Of a stretch of 20,619 nucleotides of DNA, positions 1 through 7,242 are shown piece after piece (position 1 is the stretch's first letter; each line of letters opens with the position of its first letter). The position numbers were made by a program, and so were the translations under genes. This DNA is from a bacterium (GTDB lineage: Bacteria; Planctomycetota; J058; JAJDCP01). Location: contig JAUIEM010000158.1 of the NCBI GenBank assembly GCA_030428695.1, positions 1 to 20,619 on the forward strand, read 5' to 3'. A model generated the notes under the pieces. It saw only the letters and a list, made by a program, of their open reading frames with translations, was not told the origin of the DNA and did no database searches.

Positions 1-129
1 GACGATCCTTGCCAGTGTAGCAAGCTGATCACGGGAGAGTACGGCGTCGGGTGCGATGCTCGGTTCCTCCGGCCTCGCCGAGCCTGCCTCGTCGTTCACC
101 CGGGTCCGTTCGGCAAGCTCGCCGGTCAC
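1..129 (-). CDS. Possible 5' end of a leftward gene, cut by the window edge
   Basis: Reading leftward from a GTG at 129-127 (another GTG at 99) the frame stays open to base 1 and gives about 43 residues with a protein-like tail (…PEEPSIAPDAVLSRDQLATL…). A stop lies a short way upstream of the GTG, so the start would fall in this stretch. Against it, about a quarter of the third codon positions are A or T, more than in the clear genes here, and no well-placed ribosome binding site precedes either GTG. The family is not recognisable. A divergent arrangement with the gene at 277 and the inverted repeat at 135-174 would make sense, but this is a weak call. Confidence 0.22.
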   Translation of the reverse strand, partial: MTGELAERTRVNDEAGSARPEEPSIAPDAVLSRDQLATLARIV

Positions 130-134
130 CCGCA

Positions 135-174
135 GGTTGACGTCGGGGCCCTCTCCTCCACTGCGACGTCAACC
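135..174. promoter_or_regulatory. 11-bp perfect inverted repeat upstream of the gene at 277
   Basis: GGTTGACGTCG at 135-145 is followed 18 bases later by its exact reverse complement at 164-174. The arms are long enough for a dimeric regulator, and the site lies about 100 bases upstream of the rightward gene and beside the possible leftward gene. No T-tract follows, so a terminator is unlikely. The role as an operator is inferred. Confidence 0.4.
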
Positions 175-276
175 CGTGGTCTACCTCGTCGGACGCGCCG
201 GCTGGAGACGCCCGGCCCGGCGGGACCGGCACGAGGCTTGCGACCGGGCAGGGGGAACGGAACCGGAGGAAGCCCG

Positions 277-1353
277 ATGAGCGCGACCCACCGCGCGATC
301 CAGAAGTTGATCCAGCAGGCCCGTCAGGCCGAGACCCGCCACCGCCAGGGGTTCTCCGGCGCACGCAACGAGCAGCGCAAGCACCTGCGTCAGCTCAAGC
401 TGATCATGAAGGAGTCCTCCCACGGGCGCTTCTTCGAGAGCGTCGCGATCACCACCGCGCTCGCCGCGGTGTCGGCGGGCGTGGTGACAGGCGTGCGCGG
501 GGCGCTGATGGGGATGGGACGCTTCGCCGCGGGCAGCGCCGAAGCGGTGACCGCCGCCCGCATCGGACGCTTCGTCTCCGCCTTCGTGGTCGGGGGAGTG
601 TCGGCGGCGGCCCAGGGTGACCCGGCGAGCTTCGTGCTCGGGCTGGTCGCGTCTCCGAGCGAGAAGGTCGCCGACGTCTTCAACGCGCTGCAGATGGCGT
701 TGACGGCGGTCGAGGAGAGCTACCGCCTCGCCAGCGCCGACTCGCGCAAGGAGCTGGAGCGGGAGCTCGACAAGGTCGACTGGGGAAGTCATCTCTCGCT
801 CTACCAGAAACACATCGTCGGCAACGCCGAGCAGACCCTGCGCGCGACCGTCGGTCACGCGCAGGGCTACGGCCTCGACGCCGAGCTGCATCTGCACTGC
901 GCCGACTGCCTGCAGGGGTTGCGGAAGGGGGCCGAGCAGGTGCAGGCGAAGCTCGGCGGGCCGGCGGTGCGGGTTCCCGCGAAAGAGCACTTCTCGAGCG
1001 GGGGGACGAACAGCACGAAGATCACCCAGGGCGGGCTGATCGTGCGCGGCCAGGATGTGATGGTCAACATCTACAGCCACGGCAAGCAGGCGCGGATCCG
1101 CTTCGAGTACAGCCTCACTGCCCCCCCGCCGCGCGGCGGGCACTTCTTCGTCAACCGGGACGACCGCTTGACCGGCGTGGCACCGAACGGCTACCAGGCC
1201 TGGAAGGGGGGCAGCTCCCGCGGCATCGTCGCCTACGACTTCAAGGGTCTCGACAGCGACGCGCACCGCGGCGCCTTCTCCTTCGAGGTCGACTGCTACC
1301 AGGCCTCACCGCGGCGCTGGATCGGCAAGCTGGTCATCGCTGTGCGGCGCTGA
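277..1353 (+). CDS. Unrecognised protein with glycine-zipper hydrophobic segment and beta-rich C-terminus
   Basis: I do not recognise this 358-residue protein. The ATG at 277 is preceded by GGAGGA at 265-270, six bases away, and was preferred over an in-frame ATG at 238. Residues 1-50 are basic and helical. Residues 53-125 are hydrophobic and rich in Gly and Ala, with GxxxG spacings at G68/G72 and G75/G79, so they may insert into a membrane. Residues 130-230 are helical and contain an HxHCxxC cluster (H205, H207, C208, C211) that could bind a metal. Residues 250-358 alternate polar and hydrophobic residues and end in a beta-rich domain. No cleavable signal peptide is visible. Sampled GC is about 65%, below that of the larger genes, which fits an accessory gene. 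Its last 48 bases overlap the end of the convergent membrane-protein gene. A pore-forming or toxin-like role is possible but unproven. Confidence 0.8.
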   Translation: MSATHRAIQKLIQQARQAETRHRQGFSGARNEQRKHLRQLKLIMKESSHGRFFESVAITTALAAVSAGVVTGVRGALMGMGRFAAGSAEAVTAARIGRFVSAFVVGGVSAAAQGDPASFVLGLVASPSEKVADVFNALQMALTAVEESYRLASADSRKELERELDKVDWGSHLSLYQKHIVGNAEQTLRATVGHAQGYGLDAELHLHCADCLQGLRKGAEQVQAKLGGPAVRVPAKEHFSSGGTNSTKITQGGLIVRGQDVMVNIYSHGKQARIRFEYSLTAPPPRGGHFFVNRDDRLTGVAPNGYQAWKGGSSRGIVAYDFKGLDSDAHRGAFSFEVDCYQASPRRWIGKLVIAVRR

Positions 1354-1960
1354 GGGCGGGCCCGCGAGCTCGTGGGCGGTCAGCTCCGCATCGCAGCGCA
1401 GGGCCAGCGTGCGCGTCGCCGCCGCGACCCGGGCGGGGAGACGCGCGGCGATGGCGAAGACGACCGCGAGCCCCGCGGCGACCGCCGCACCGACGAAGAG
1501 CGGCAGCCGCTCCCTCTCCGGCCCGACCGCTCCGTACGCAGTGATGGCCCCGACCCCGAGCACCAGGCTGAAGATGCACACCCAGGACAAGACCTCACCG
1601 AGCTGGCAGACGCGCTCGACGTCGGGGCGGCGGGGATAGCGCGCGCTCTCTTCGGGCGCCAGGGCCGCGTGCAGGCGCCGCGCGATCGCATCGAGCAACA
1701 CGAGCAGGCGGTACGCCCAGGCGCCCGCGAGCAGAGCGGTCGCGACCGCCAACCCGCCTGCCGCGATCATGCCGGCGCTCGCGAGGAAGCCCCTCAGGTC
1801 CGCGGGCGGACCCTGCAGCCCCTTCCAGCCCGTCAGGAACAACAGCCAGGCTACGATGAGAGTGGCGAGCAGCAGCACGGTCCCGAAGCTGCTGCCTGCC
1901 AGGGGCAGGTGCGCGAGCAGCGGCGCGGGCGGGGTGGCTGGGCGCCGCGCAGCGCGCAGC
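1306..1960 (-). CDS. Downstream half of a frameshifted multi-pass membrane protein
   Basis: This is the continuation, in another frame, of the gene that starts at 2489. The frame becomes convincing after the GC-rich heptamer repeat at 1945-1965. It then encodes four clear hydrophobic helices: one beginning SSFGTVLLLATLIVAWLLF, one in GMIAAGGLAVATALLAGAW, one in VLSWVCIFSLVLGVGAITAY, and one in FVGAAVAAGLAVVFAIA. A charged linker of about 35 residues (around EESARYPRRPDVERV) separates the second and third. The TGA stop at 1308-1306 lies inside the 3' end of the convergent gene. No start codon with a good ribosome binding site was found for this half alone, so it is probably not an independent gene. 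No catalytic motif is seen and the function is unknown. Confidence 0.65.
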
Positions 1961-2489
1961 GCGCATCCGCGACCCGGACCAGCATCTTGCCGGTGGTCTC
2001 CACGTAGAGGGCGCTGGAGAGGCTTGCGAGAGAGAGGGACATCATCACCGCGCCGAACAGGAGGAGGTCGTGCGCGGCGAAGTGGGAGGCCACCGCGAGC
2101 GACGCGAGCGACAAGATCATCAGGCTGAGCAGGGACCAATGCTGGCCCGTGGACAGCGCCCCGCGCAAGAACTCCAGGCGGGACCCGGTCGTCGCGCTCG
2201 CCGCGGGCCTGCCTTCCTCTTCCGCCAGCGCGCGGAGGCCGGCGGTGAGGCGGATCAACGTCTGCGTGACCGTGGCGAGCGCGGCGACGGCCACCAGCCC
2301 CAGGCACGCGGCCAGGAACGCGCCGAGCTCGGAGTCAGCGTCGGGTACATCCATCGCCGCTTCGTGCAGCAGGGGGAACAGGCTCCCGATCGAGCCCGTG
2401 AGACAGATGAGGGTCACGTTGAAGCAATAGACACTGCGGCGAAGAGCGGAGGAGCCGCCAGCCGGGGGGAGCGCGTCGGGGGTCGGCAT
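1851..2489 (-). CDS. Upstream half of a frameshifted multi-pass membrane protein
   Basis: The ATG at 2489 has GGAGG five bases upstream; an in-frame ATG at 2591 lacks such a site and would add an unlikely basic leader. The protein MPTPDALPPAGGSS… has a hydrophobic segment (SVYCFNVTLICLTGSIGSLF), a second one (GAFLAACLGLVAVAALATV), a polar linker, and two more (SLLSLMILSLASLAVA and LLFGAVMMSLSLASLSSALY). After about residue 175 (…KMLVRVADARCALR) the reading turns to Pro/Arg/Cys-rich nonsense and stops at 1851, while another frame takes up a membrane protein at once. The full product would have about 394 residues and eight helices, arranged as two similar four-helix halves. The function is unknown; the 586-bp gap upstream probably holds its promoter or leader. 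Confidence 0.7.
   Translation of the reverse strand: MPTPDALPPAGGSSALRRSVYCFNVTLICLTGSIGSLFPLLHEAAMDVPDADSELGAFLAACLGLVAVAALATVTQTLIRLTAGLRALAEEEGRPAASATTGSRLEFLRGALSTGQHWSLLSLMILSLASLAVASHFAAHDLLLFGAVMMSLSLASLSSALYVETTGKMLVRVADARCALRGAQPPRPRRCSRTCPWQAAASGPCCCSPLSS
1945..1965. repeat. Tandem heptamer (almost 3 copies) at the frameshift of the membrane-protein gene
   Basis: GCGCGCA occurs at 1952-1958 and 1959-1965, and 1946-1951 carries six bases of a further copy. On the coding strand the unit is TGCGCGC. The two halves of the membrane-protein gene change frame across this stretch. Adding one more unit would restore a single frame, because seven bases shift the frame by one in the required direction. 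Confidence 0.75.
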
Positions 2490-2886
2490 GCCGTCCTCCA
2501 CGGGAAGTGCCCCATTCTTCCAGCCCTCGGCCGCCCGCGCAAGCCGGCCTCCGCTCCCCAGGGACGGGCGAAGTTGAGCGCGGGACTTCAATTTGGGGAG
2601 GGTTCCCGAGAGTCACCGCGTCGATCGGATCTTCGCGTTCGGGGCACATACCGTAACGCACATCGGTCCCCGGGGAACGAGGTGTTTGTTGGCTTGTTGA
2701 TGCCCCCCTGTGAGTCCCCCGGTGGGGGACCACCGTTTCGCGTGCAACACTGTCGGAGGTTGGGCGACCATCGCCCTGATTGCGCCACCTCCTCGATCTC
2801 CTCTCCTCGTTCCTCGGAGACGAGCCCTGCGGTGGTGTCGCAAACAGGGCTGCCGCCCAACTCCTCTTGTGTAGCCTGCAGCCCTT

Positions 2887-2919
2887 GACCCTCGCTCCTC
2901 GTGCCTCGGAGCGAGGGTC
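2887..2919. repeat. Strong hairpin, 12-bp perfect stem with 9-base loop
   Basis: GACCCTCGCTCC at 2887-2898 pairs perfectly with 2908-2919. No run of T follows on either strand, so it is not a classic intrinsic terminator. It may still end or protect the transcript of the leftward kinase gene, or form part of a structured RNA. Confidence 0.6.
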
Positions 2920-2944
2920 GGCGGGAACGCGTGACACGGCCGTG

Positions 2945-2966
2945 CGACAATCCGATCGGATTGTCG
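2945..2966. promoter_or_regulatory. 22-bp perfect palindrome, candidate operator
   Basis: The half-site CGACAATCCGA at 2945-2955 is followed directly by its exact reverse complement to 2966, with no spacer. A spacerless palindrome of this length is a poor RNA hairpin but a good binding site for a dimeric regulator. It lies about 110 bases beyond the stop of the kinase gene and about 460 bases upstream of the membrane-protein start. The regulator is unknown. Confidence 0.45.
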
Positions 2967-3075
2967 TCGGCAAGCCCGCTCCGAGGTTGGCGGCCGCGAT
3001 TGCCCGTTGGGAGGATGGCGTGCATGCTATCCCCCTGCCCGGGGTTCCACCTCATCAACTTGCCGGACAAGCGCG

Positions 3076-5440
3076 TCACTCCAGGCGCTGGCGGACGCCG
3101 GCGAGGAACTCCCGCAAGGCCGCTTCGTGCACCAGCCGGCCGCGGCGCTCGTCGAGCAGGGCGTCGGCTTCGGCGAGCACGGCCCGGGCCTCGTCGCCGC
3201 GGCCGCGCGCGGCGAGCAGCAGGGCGCGGGTGCCCGCGAGCTCGATCAGCTCGACAAGCTCCGGCTCGACCTCCGCGGGCGGGCCTCCGGCGACGAGCGC
3301 GGCGAACAGGGCGCTGCTCGCCTCGAGGCTGGCGAGGGCCGCCGCGGGCTCGCCGAGGTGGCGCTCGAGCTCGCCGCAGCGCCGCAGCCACAGCGCGTGC
3401 TCGGCGCCCTCCGGTGCGAGCTCGCGGGCCAGGGCGGCGGCGTCGCGGTAGATCGCCAGGGCCGCGGCCGGCTCGCCGGCTTCGAGGGCGAGCCGGGCGC
3501 ACTCTTCGGTCAGCTCGAGGCTCGAGATCGCAGGGGGCTCCGCCGCACCCGCGGCGCGCAGGGCCCGACAGCCCTCGAGGGCCGCGGTCAGCAGGCGCCG
3601 CGCCTCCTCGCGGCGTCCGGCCTCGAGCGCGAGGGCGCCGAGCCGGCCGAGCACCTCGGCGTGCTCCCCCCGTCGGTGCGGATCTTCGGGAGCGGCGACG
3701 CACAGCGCGGCCCACAGCGCCTCGGCTTCGCGCAACAGCTCCTCCGCCGGCGCGCCGCGGGCCAGGCGCACCCGGGCGAGCCCGCTGAGCACCCGGGCCA
3801 GGGGCGCGGGCTCGGGGTCGGGCAGCTCGCGCAGCGCGGCGAGGGCCTCGGCGTAGCTCGGCTCGGCGGCCGGCGCGCCCTGCCGCTCCGCCAGGCGTCC
3901 GCCCAACTCGAGGTACCAGGCGAGCTGCACGAGCGTGGACGGCGCCTCCGGCGCGCGCTCGACCAGCCGCCGCTGGCGGCGCACGGCCTCGTGCAGCAGG
4001 GCGGCGGCCCGGGCGGGGTCGCGGTCGCCGAGCAGGCGCGCGAGGGCGGCCTCGGCCTGGGCGAGGAGCTGCTGGGCGCGGGCGCCGTCCGGCTGGGCCT
4101 CGGCGAGCTCGCGGCGCAGCGCCAGGCAGGTCTCGAGCGCCGCGCGGGCGGCCTCGGCGTCGCCGAGAGCCTCCTGGCAGCGCGCGCGCTCGAGCCAGGC
4201 GCTGGACAGGAGCCAGCCGCGCCCCGTGTCGAGGGGCGCGGCGGCGAACAGCGGAGCCTGGCGGGCGACGCACTCCTCGAGCAGCGCCGCCGTCGCGTCG
4301 AGGTCGCCGAGCTCGCGCGCGATCTGGGCGAGGGCGAGCAGCAGGGGATCGCGCGCCTCGCCGCGCACCAGGGCGAGGCCGCGCTCGAGCTCCTCCCGCG
4401 CCGCCCCGAGCGCTCCCTCCTCCCGGTACGCCGAGGCGAGCGCGAGGCGCGCGTCCGCCTGCGACTTCGCGGAGCGCAGCCAGCGCAAGGCCTCGCGGGC
4501 GTCGGGGATCGCGGCGGCGGGCTGCCCGGAGCGCAGGAGCAGGTTCGCGCGCTCGAGCAGGGTCACGCCGAGCTGGGCGCCGGCCTGCGGCTCGTCGATC
4601 CGCGCCCGCAGCAGCGCCTCGGCGGCGTCGAGCTCCGCCCGCGCCGCCCCGAAGTCGCCGCCGGCGGTCTCGAGCAGGCTGGCGAGCAGCACGTGCCCGG
4701 CGGCGGTGCCGATGTCGGCCCGGGCGTGGGCGTAGTCGGCGTCGCGCAGGCCGCGGTAGCCCTCGATGGCGACCGGCAGCACCGCCTCCGCCAGGGCGCG
4801 GGTGCTGGGGGAATCGCGCCGGAGCAGCTCGGCGTCGAGGGCCGCGAGCAGCCGGTCGAGGGCCTGCTCGGCGGCCGCCCCGCGCTGCTCGGCGTGGGCC
4901 CGGGCGGCCTCGACGCGGCGCTTCTCGGCCGCCAGGCTGTCCGCGGCGGCGGCGATCGCGCGGTTGCGGGCGCGGATCGTCGCGTTGCGCTCGAGCAGCA
5001 CCGCGAGGCCGCCGAGCAGCGCGAGCAGGAACACGCCGAGCAGGCCCGCGAGGGCACGCCGCGTGCGGTGGGCCGCCCGGTCGCTGCGCGCGCGCTCCGC
5101 ACGGTGCGCGGCGATCCGCGCGCGCAGGGCCGCGTCCCCGGCCCGGCCCGCCTCGGCCTCCGCCAGCTCGAGGTCCCCCGCCGCCAGGGCGGCTTCGGCG
5201 TAGCCGCGATGGGCCTCGCGCTCGCCGGCGGCGGCGGCGTCGTTGTCCGCCCACAGCTCCCGGGCCGAGGCGAAGCCGGCGACCGCCCGGGCGAAGCGCT
5301 CGTAGCGCTCGCGGGTGGGCAGCCCGGCGTCCGCCGCCGCGAGCTGCGCCCGGGCGGCCCGCGCGACCTCGTGGCTCTCGCGGTGCTCGAGATAGTCCGT
5401 CAGCGCCGCGCGCAGGGCGCCGGCGTCCGGGTGGCGCTCG
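3076..5440 (-). CDS. Membrane anchor, coiled coil and TPR part of the frameshifted Ser/Thr kinase
   Basis: After the frame break near 5440 this frame carries the rest of the kinase protein. First comes the end of the kinase C-lobe (ERHPDAGALRAALTDYLEHRE), which is typical of bacterial Hanks-type kinases. Next is a charged helical linker, then one transmembrane helix (LAGLLGVFLLALLGGLAVLL, about 5000-5060). An Ala/Glu/Arg coiled-coil stretch follows, and then some 600 residues of helical repeats that look like TPRs (for example ALGDAEAARAALETCLAL and EAGEPAAALAIYRDAAALA). The TGA stop is at 3078-3076. In this family the part after the helix lies outside the membrane and probably binds proteins. 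No independent start is evident, so I treat it as the downstream half of the gene starting at 6299. With the upstream half, the intact protein would have about 1,074 codons. Confidence 0.75.
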
Positions 5441-6299
5441 CGAGGGCCCGCCGGCAGATCGTCACCAGCTCGGCGGGGAGCTCCGGCGGAAACGGCGGAA
5501 GCACCCCCCGCGCGGCCCGGTCGACGACCTCGATGAAGCGCTCTGCGGCGTGCGGAGGGCGGCCGGTCAGTACCTCGTACAGGCAGGCCCCGAGCAGGAA
5601 GACGTCGGTCGCCGGGCCGACCGCGGGCCCGTCGCCGCGGGCGAGCTCCGGGGCCATGTACAGGGGCGTGCCGGTCGGCGAGCGGATGCTCTCCCGCGGC
5701 CGCAGGCGCGTCTTCCCCGCCTCCCCGAAGCGGACCGCCAGGCCCCAGTCGACCACGTACACCTCGCCGAAGTCGCCGAGCAGCACGTTGGCGGGCTTGA
5801 GGTCGCAGTGCACCAGGCCGCGGCTGGCCGCGAAGGCGACCGCGTTGCACACCTGGCAGAGGATCTGGAGCTCCTCGACCAGGGGCGCCCGGCGCTCGCG
5901 CAGGCGGCTCTTCCAGCTGCGCCCGGAGACCAGCTTCATCGCGAGCTGGACGCCGCCCGTCGCATCTTCCCCGAGGTCGTAGACCGGGACGATGTTCGGG
6001 TGGTCGAGCTGGCCGCCGGCGTAGGCCTCGCACAGGAAGCTGTCGAAGGCGCGGCGGGACTTCCCGTCCTTGAGCCGCTTGAGGGCGACGTCCCGCTCGA
6101 GGCTGTGCTGGCGGGCGCGGAACACGGTCCCCATGCCGCCTTCGCCGAGCACCTCGCCGACGGTGTAGCCCGCGCGCGGGGAGCTCTGGGGAGGGATCGC
6201 GGCGCGCTCCCCGTAGCTCAGCTCGACGCTGAGCGTGTCCAGGTCGGCGTCGGCGCCGACGGTCTCGCTCCACAGGTTGCGCAGCTTGTCGCGATCCAC
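5400..6299 (-). CDS. Hanks-type Ser/Thr protein kinase domain (upstream half of a frameshifted gene)
   Basis: The kinase would phosphorylate Ser/Thr residues on partner proteins at the inner face of the membrane. I place the start at a GTG at 6299 (VDRDKLRNLW…) with AAAGGA five bases upstream. Key residues are visible: glycine loop LGEGGMGTVF (51-60), ATP lysine K74 in VALKRL, helix-C E91, catalytic loop HCDLKPAN with D166, K168 and N171, metal-binding D184 in DWG, and APE at 216-218. HCD replaces the usual HRD and DWG replaces DFG; from memory, DWG is common in planctomycete kinases. All catalytic residues are present. At about residue 287 (ICRRALA) the frame breaks and this reading stops at 5400. 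Similar kinases run on through a membrane helix into TPRs, as the next frame does. The FHA-containing activator at 11974-13821 is a plausible partner. Confidence 0.88.
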   Translation of the reverse strand: MDRDKLRNLWSETVGADADLDTLSVELSYGERAAIPPQSSPRAGYTVGEVLGEGGMGTVFRARQHSLERDVALKRLKDGKSRRAFDSFLCEAYAGGQLDHPNIVPVYDLGEDATGGVQLAMKLVSGRSWKSRLRERRAPLVEELQILCQVCNAVAFAASRGLVHCDLKPANVLLGDFGEVYVVDWGLAVRFGEAGKTRLRPRESIRSPTGTPLYMAPELARGDGPAVGPATDVFLLGACLYEVLTGRPPHAAERFIEVVDRAARGVLPPFPPELPAELVTICRRALASATRTPAPCARR

Positions 6300-6390
6300 C
6301 GGTGTCCTTTCCCTTTCCTCGACCCTGACAGAGTCGACCGCCGCGCACAAGCAGATCCTGACCTCCGCGCAGGTTCTGTTCAGGCTCGAC

Positions 6391-6516
6391 GGGCGGGGGT
6401 AGACCCCGCCCCTACCTCCGGAAAAAGCGCACACACCGAGGTAGGGGAGGGGCTACCCCCGCCCCTACCCCCGGAAAGCGCACACACCGAGGTAGGGGAG
6501 GGGTTCACCCCCTCCC
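6391..6516. repeat. REP-like cluster: three GC hairpins within a 51-bp-period direct repeat
   Basis: Two near-identical copies lie at 6403-6452 and 6455-6503. They share GCGCACACACCGAGGTAGGG and the following bases, and differ mainly by two extra A residues in the first. Three hairpins follow each other: 6391-6411 (8-bp stem GGGCGGGG), 6440-6469 (GGTAGGGG plus four more pairs around one mismatch) and 6496-6516 (8-bp stem GGGAGGGG). The cluster lies between the haem lipoprotein and the kinase genes, both leftward. It resembles intergenic REP/BIME-type elements that may end or stabilise transcripts. No T-tract is present. Confidence 0.7.
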
Positions 6517-6553
6517 GTCGTACTTCGGGAACTGACCTCCCCTTGCGGGCTCA

Positions 6554-7120
6554 TCAGTCGCGCGCGGGCACCTCGACCCAGAACCAGCCGCGCAGGTCGC
6601 CGTCGGCGAAGCCGGTCGCCTGATCGAGGGGATAGCGCGCCGCGAGGGCCTCCCGCACCGGGGGCTCGATCGCCTCCGCGGCGCCGTGGCAGGCCAGGCA
6701 CTTCGGCGCGACCCGGATCGGCAACAGCACGCCGAGCGGCCCCGCATCGCTGCGGTAGGCCCGCGGCTCGGCCACCCGCGCGGCGATCGCTTCCTCCGCC
6801 CACTCCGGCGGCTGGTTGGCGGGGTTGCGCAGCCGGAAAGAGGTGCGTCCGATCGCGAGGGCGTGCGCCTCGGACACCTCCCGCGCGAGCCGCGGGGCGT
6901 CGTTGGAACAGACCTCGATCGCCGCCGCCAGACCGTCGCTCTGGACGGTCTCGGTCAGCCGCGCGAACAGGCTCTGGAACAGCGCGTCCCGCGCGGCGAG
7001 CGCCTGGGTGTACTGGACGTCGAGGGTGTCGGGGGCGACCTCCGCCCAGCGCGGCTCGGCGTCGTCGCCGCAGCCGAGCAACAGGAGGGCGAGGGGGAGA
7101 CAGAGAAGAAGGCGCGGCAT
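6554..7120 (-). CDS. DUF3365 (Tll0287-like) c-type haem lipoprotein
   Basis: This 188-residue protein is probably a lipid-anchored haem protein facing the periplasm. The ATG at 7120 has GGAGG six bases upstream. A lipobox (LLLLGC) puts the lipidated cysteine at residue 17. Residues about 35-185 fit the DUF3365 family: helical N-terminal part, FRLRNPANQP near 95-104, and a CLACH haem site at 141-145 followed by a GWFWVEVP strand near the end. In this family the domain is a haem-binding redox or gas sensor-like fold and also occurs as the sensor part of signalling proteins. Here it stands alone, so it could be a small electron carrier or a sensory subunit. A sigma54-like promoter lies just upstream. 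The other CxxCH protein of the window is the large plus-strand cytochrome. Confidence 0.85.
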   Translation of the reverse strand: MPRLLLCLPLALLLLGCGDDAEPRWAEVAPDTLDVQYTQALAARDALFQSLFARLTETVQSDGLAAAIEVCSNDAPRLAREVSEAHALAIGRTSFRLRNPANQPPEWAEEAIAARVAEPRAYRSDAGPLGVLLPIRVAPKCLACHGAAEAIEPPVREALAARYPLDQATGFADGDLRGWFWVEVPARD

Positions 7121-7154
7121 GATGTTCCTCCGGACGGGCCGTTTCCCCACCGGT

Positions 7155-7170
7155 AGCAAACTCCGGTCCG
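7155..7170 (-). promoter_or_regulatory. Candidate sigma54 promoter of the haem lipoprotein gene
   Basis: Read leftward from 7170 the site is CGGACCGGAGTTTGCT. It has the invariant GG (7169-7168) and GC (7157-7156) at exactly ten bases spacing and a perfect TTGCT -12 box. The -24 box matches TGGCACG at only four of seven positions. The predicted transcript would start some 24 bases before the ATG, leaving room for the ribosome binding site. A sigma54 activator is encoded 5 kb away. Confidence 0.33.
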
Positions 7171-7242
7171 GAACGCGAGCCCGCGCGGTGCCGTGCTCGC
7201 CGCTGCCGCCCGGTTGCGACGGTCGCGACAACGCCGCGACGT

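Larger units (their letters stand above)
2490..3075. other. 586-bp lower-GC gap with at least six inverted repeats, no convincing gene
   Basis: Two sampled lines give about 58-63% GC against about 70-83% in the neighbouring coding regions. The frames here give Arg/Pro/Ser-rich products without good starts, so I see no gene. Inverted repeats found by eye are at 2667-2676, 2714-2730, 2762-2776, 2806-2824, 2887-2919 and 2945-2966. The gap lies downstream of the kinase gene and upstream of the membrane-protein gene, both leftward. It could hold a terminator, a promoter, a structured leader or a small RNA. Confidence 0.6.

Noticed and set aside
56..280. A 74-codon plus-strand frame whose stop overlaps the ATG at 277
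   Set aside because: The ATGA overlap looks attractive, but the product is Arg/Pro/Ser-rich, third codon positions contain too many A/T, and its own start has no clear ribosome binding site.
2335..2973. Leftward frames in the structured gap as a gene or IS remnant
   Set aside because: Products are Arg/Ser/Pro-rich without a domain, start signal or transposase motif, and no terminal repeats or target duplications frame the region.
3007..5982. Long plus-strand frame opposite the kinase-TPR gene
   Set aside because: Same reason: it is antisense to recognisable kinase, membrane and TPR sequence.
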